From the NCBI GenBank assembly GCA_017424085.1, contig JAFPBP010000014.1, positions 1-7,345 of the forward strand: a stretch of 7,345 nt of DNA. The letters run 5' to 3'. The notes under the pieces are model-generated. The model did no database searches and was not told the origin of the DNA. It worked only from the letters and a program-made list of their open reading frames with translations. Position numbers and translations under genes: made by a program. Below, piece by piece: positions 5,397 through 7,345 of the stretch. Origin of the DNA: Clostridia bacterium. Lineage in GTDB: Bacteria > Bacillota > Clostridia > Oscillospirales > UBA644. Numbering within the stretch: the stretch's first letter is position 1; each line of letters opens with the position of its first letter.

Positions 5397-7130
5397 ATGA
5401 AACGAATTTTAGCCTTGACCCTGATTGCGGTTCTTTGCCTGGGCATCGTCCCCGCATTTTCCGCAAAGGAAGAAGCCGCGGAAGTAGACCTGTTCGCTGC
5501 CGCAACCTGGAACAAGGGTGCCTTCTACCACACCGAAACCCCCAACACGGGCCTTGCCGAGACCCGCAGATACACCACCATCTCCTGCAAGGAGGGTGAC
5601 GTATTTTCCTTCAAATTCAACAGCAAAAACTGGAATCCTTATCTCTATCCCGCCGACGAAAAGGGCTCCATCGATGGTAACTACGTTCAGGTGACGGATG
5701 GAATGGAATACCATGTCAAAGCCATCAACGGCAGAGTTCCCACCACCCTGAGAATCACCGTCTGCCCCTCTCCCGACGGAGTTATCTCCGACGATATGTG
5801 GGCGAAATTCGACGTGAACTGCTTCAGGTCGGACGGAAAACTTCCCGAGATCATCAAGGAATATAACGAGTTCGACGAACTGAAATGGAAAGTCGGCTCC
5901 TACCACGACAACGCTCTGCACGAGGACAAGGGCATGCGCTATGCCGTTCTCCCCTGCCATAAGAACGACGTCTACACCTTCGAGTTCAACAACAACGACT
6001 TCGGTCTTCGCATCTATTATTACGATGAAAAGGGCGAGCTTACCGATTTCGAAACCACAACCCTCACAAAAACCGCGGAGATCCGCATCAACGCGAAAAA
6101 CGGAAAGGTTCCCTCTGAACTGAGAATCACCGCTTATCCCATCGCAGGAGGAGAGATCACAGACGCTATGTGGGAAGAAAAATTTGATATTACCTGCACC
6201 AAGGAATCCGATTTTATCACGGTTGCTACCATGAACTACGGTCTCTGGTATGACGGCGGCACCAAGTACGTTCCCGATAACAAGGTCGAAGAAACCCTTG
6301 CCAAATGGAAGTTCATGTTTGACCGCCACGATCCGGACATCATCGGAGGACAGGAATGGCTGAAGCATTTCGACCGCAGCAATAAGATCCCCGTCGAAGA
6401 ATATCTGTTCGGATACAAGTACGCTTATCAGTACGTGGCAGATATGGAGAACTTTGCCTCCAAATTCCCCATCACCCAATACGAAAAGCACTACCACACC
6501 AACTCCACCCGTTATTACACCACGGGTTACGTCGAGATCAACGGCAAGGAAATCTTCCTGGTCAACGTCCATCTGGGAATCGAGCCCGACTTCAACATCA
6601 GCCGTAAGGCTCAGTATGAGGACATCCTCAACCTGCTGAAGGATAAGGAATACTTCATCATGTTCGGCGACTTCAACGCCTACACCACCTCTGAATTCAA
6701 AGTCTTCAAAGAGGCAGGCTACTCTGTCGCCAACGGCGGAGCCTTCGGCACCTTCAACACCTGGACCCACTTCGGCACCGAATCCTCCTGGAAGAACCAA
6801 GCCATCGACAACATCGTCGTCAGCTCCAACATCAAGATCCTGAAGGTAAAATGTGACCGCAGAGAGCTGAGCGACCACAACATGCTGATCGCCGAGCTGC
6901 AGATCCTGAACGGTGACGAGGAAGAGAACACCTCCACCGACACCTCCACCGATACCTCTGCCAACACCAATACCAATACCGTCACCGACGAACCCTCCGC
7001 TTCCACCAATACGGACCCCAAAACCTCCAATGTAATTCTTCCCATTGCGGTGATCGCGGGCGTTGTCGTTGCCGCTGCCGCTGCTCTGTGCGCATTCCTG
7101 TTCCGCAAGAAGAGCACGGCTTCCAAGTAA
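5397..7130 (+). CDS. Surface EEP-family enzyme, short form
   Basis: This 577-aa paralogue of the preceding gene product lacks one N-terminal module. The signal peptide is MKRILALT, probably cut after FSA (residue 23). One full module starts near Trp38 and differs from the second module of the 710-aa protein at only 10 of 111 residues by my count. The diverged module starts near Trp164. The EEP domain (about 274-507) keeps every catalytic position: Asn280, Glu320 (GQEW), His392 (NVHL), Asp425 and Asn427 (FGDFN), Asp471 (AIDN), Asp493-His494. A Thr/Ser/Asn stalk (about 508-540) precedes PKTSN (541-545), a membrane segment (546-569) and RKK. The EEP domain is much more diverged from its paralogue (roughly 60% identical by eye) than the module is, hinting at different substrates or at homogenisation of the module. 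One module cysteine context changes from TIPC to TISC. The gene lacks an obvious promoter of its own. Confidence 0.92.
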   Translation: MKRILALTLIAVLCLGIVPAFSAKEEAAEVDLFAAATWNKGAFYHTETPNTGLAETRRYTTISCKEGDVFSFKFNSKNWNPYLYPADEKGSIDGNYVQVTDGMEYHVKAINGRVPTTLRITVCPSPDGVISDDMWAKFDVNCFRSDGKLPEIIKEYNEFDELKWKVGSYHDNALHEDKGMRYAVLPCHKNDVYTFEFNNNDFGLRIYYYDEKGELTDFETTTLTKTAEIRINAKNGKVPSELRITAYPIAGGEITDAMWEEKFDITCTKESDFITVATMNYGLWYDGGTKYVPDNKVEETLAKWKFMFDRHDPDIIGGQEWLKHFDRSNKIPVEEYLFGYKYAYQYVADMENFASKFPITQYEKHYHTNSTRYYTTGYVEINGKEIFLVNVHLGIEPDFNISRKAQYEDILNLLKDKEYFIMFGDFNAYTTSEFKVFKEAGYSVANGGAFGTFNTWTHFGTESSWKNQAIDNIVVSSNIKILKVKCDRRELSDHNMLIAELQILNGDEEENTSTDTSTDTSANTNTNTVTDEPSASTNTDPKTSNVILPIAVIAGVVVAAAAALCAFLFRKKSTASK

Positions 7131-7160
7131 TTATCCCCCACCCTCATTGCGAGAGTTTTC

Positions 7161-7200
7161 GAGATGGCGTTGTGCAAAGCACAACGCCGACTCTGTTTTT
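7161..7200 (+). terminator. Intrinsic terminator after the last EEP gene
   Basis: A perfect 10-bp stem GGCGTTGTGC/GCACAACGCC (7166-7175 with 7179-7188) closes an AAA loop. It extends outward with GAG/CTC around a wobble and a mismatch, then TG and five T (7196-7200). It lies 30 bases after the stop codon. Confidence 0.82.
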
Positions 7201-7221
7201 ACGGGAAATTTTCAGGAGGAC

Positions 7222-7257
7222 GGGGAACGGGGTTACGAGGGTTACGGGGGTTACGGG
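7222..7257 (+). repeat. Short GGTTACGGG tandem repeat
   Basis: Three 9-bp units GGTTACG[AG]G (7231-7239, 7240-7248, 7249-7257) follow one degenerate unit GGGGAACGG. The array is non-coding and G-rich on the plus strand. Its role is unknown. Confidence 0.7.
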
Positions 7258-7264
7258 GTTTTAT

Positions 7265-7294
7265 GTTCTTTCTTTTCAGAAGAAAAGAAAGAAC
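7265..7294. repeat. Palindrome of 13-bp arms
   Basis: GTTCTTTCTTTTC (7265-7277) pairs perfectly with GAAAAGAAAGAAC (7282-7294) around a four-base AGAA loop. Purine/pyrimidine palindromes of this kind followed by CAAAGAAAA are dispersed intergenic elements in many bacteria; I recognise the style, not a named family. Confidence 0.7.
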
Positions 7295-7310
7295 CAAAGA
7301 AAAGTCAAGG

Positions 7311-7331
7311 TCGGCGGAATGCTTCCGCCGA
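7311..7331. repeat. GC-rich 9-bp hairpin near window end
   Basis: TCGGCGGAA (7311-7319) pairs with TTCCGCCGA (7323-7331), loop TGC. No T-tract follows, so it is not a standard terminator. With the preceding palindrome it may be part of one composite intergenic element continuing beyond the window. Confidence 0.6.
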
Positions 7332-7345
7332 GGAGGGAGATATTT

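Noticed and set aside
7231..7257. Tandem repeat as a CRISPR array
   Set aside because: Units are 9 bp and contiguous, with no spacers and no cas genes.

Overview
The window looks like chromosomal DNA from an uncultured, gut-type Clostridia (Firmicutes, perhaps Oscillospirales or a relative). This is an inference from the AGGAG-type ribosome sites, the sigmaA-like promoters, the MKK/MKR secretory signal peptides, the C-terminal membrane tails ending in RKK/RKR, and GC-rich structured intergenic repeats of a style I associate with that group. No taxonomic marker gene is present.

Layout. Positions 1-430 carry no gene but hold three copies of a structured repeat, two direct and one inverted. A minus-strand AraC-family regulator follows (431-1261). 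It is divergent from three plus-strand genes for related surface proteins: a 425-aa protein made of three copies of a ~115-aa module plus a sortase-like or transmembrane tail (1525-2802), and two larger paralogues of 710 aa (3136-5268) and 577 aa (5397-7130). In the paralogues the same module precedes an intact endonuclease/exonuclease/phosphatase (EEP) catalytic domain, a Thr/Ser/Asp-rich stalk and a membrane anchor. Clear hairpin-T-tract terminators follow each surface gene. The last ~150 bases are a short GGTTACGGG tandem repeat and two strong palindromes.

How it may work together. The most notable non-coding signal is a 36-bp block upstream of the 425-aa and 710-aa genes (1417-1452 and 3024-3059), identical at 28 of 36 positions. 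Each copy contains two direct half-sites (about CAATATTGTCY) exactly 21 bp apart, with the second ending just before the -35. Each is followed at the same distance by a -35/-10 pair with 17-bp spacing. This is the geometry expected of an AraC-type activator, and a further half-site lies in the leader of the AraC gene itself. My reading is a small regulon: one AraC-family protein, probably autoregulated, controlling a set of surface-displayed proteins, two of which carry an extracellular phosphodiesterase or nuclease-type enzyme. The second EEP gene has no recognisable promoter and sits 37 nt behind a strong terminator, so it may depend on read-through. The ligand of the repeated module and the substrate of the EEP domains cannot be read from the sequence.
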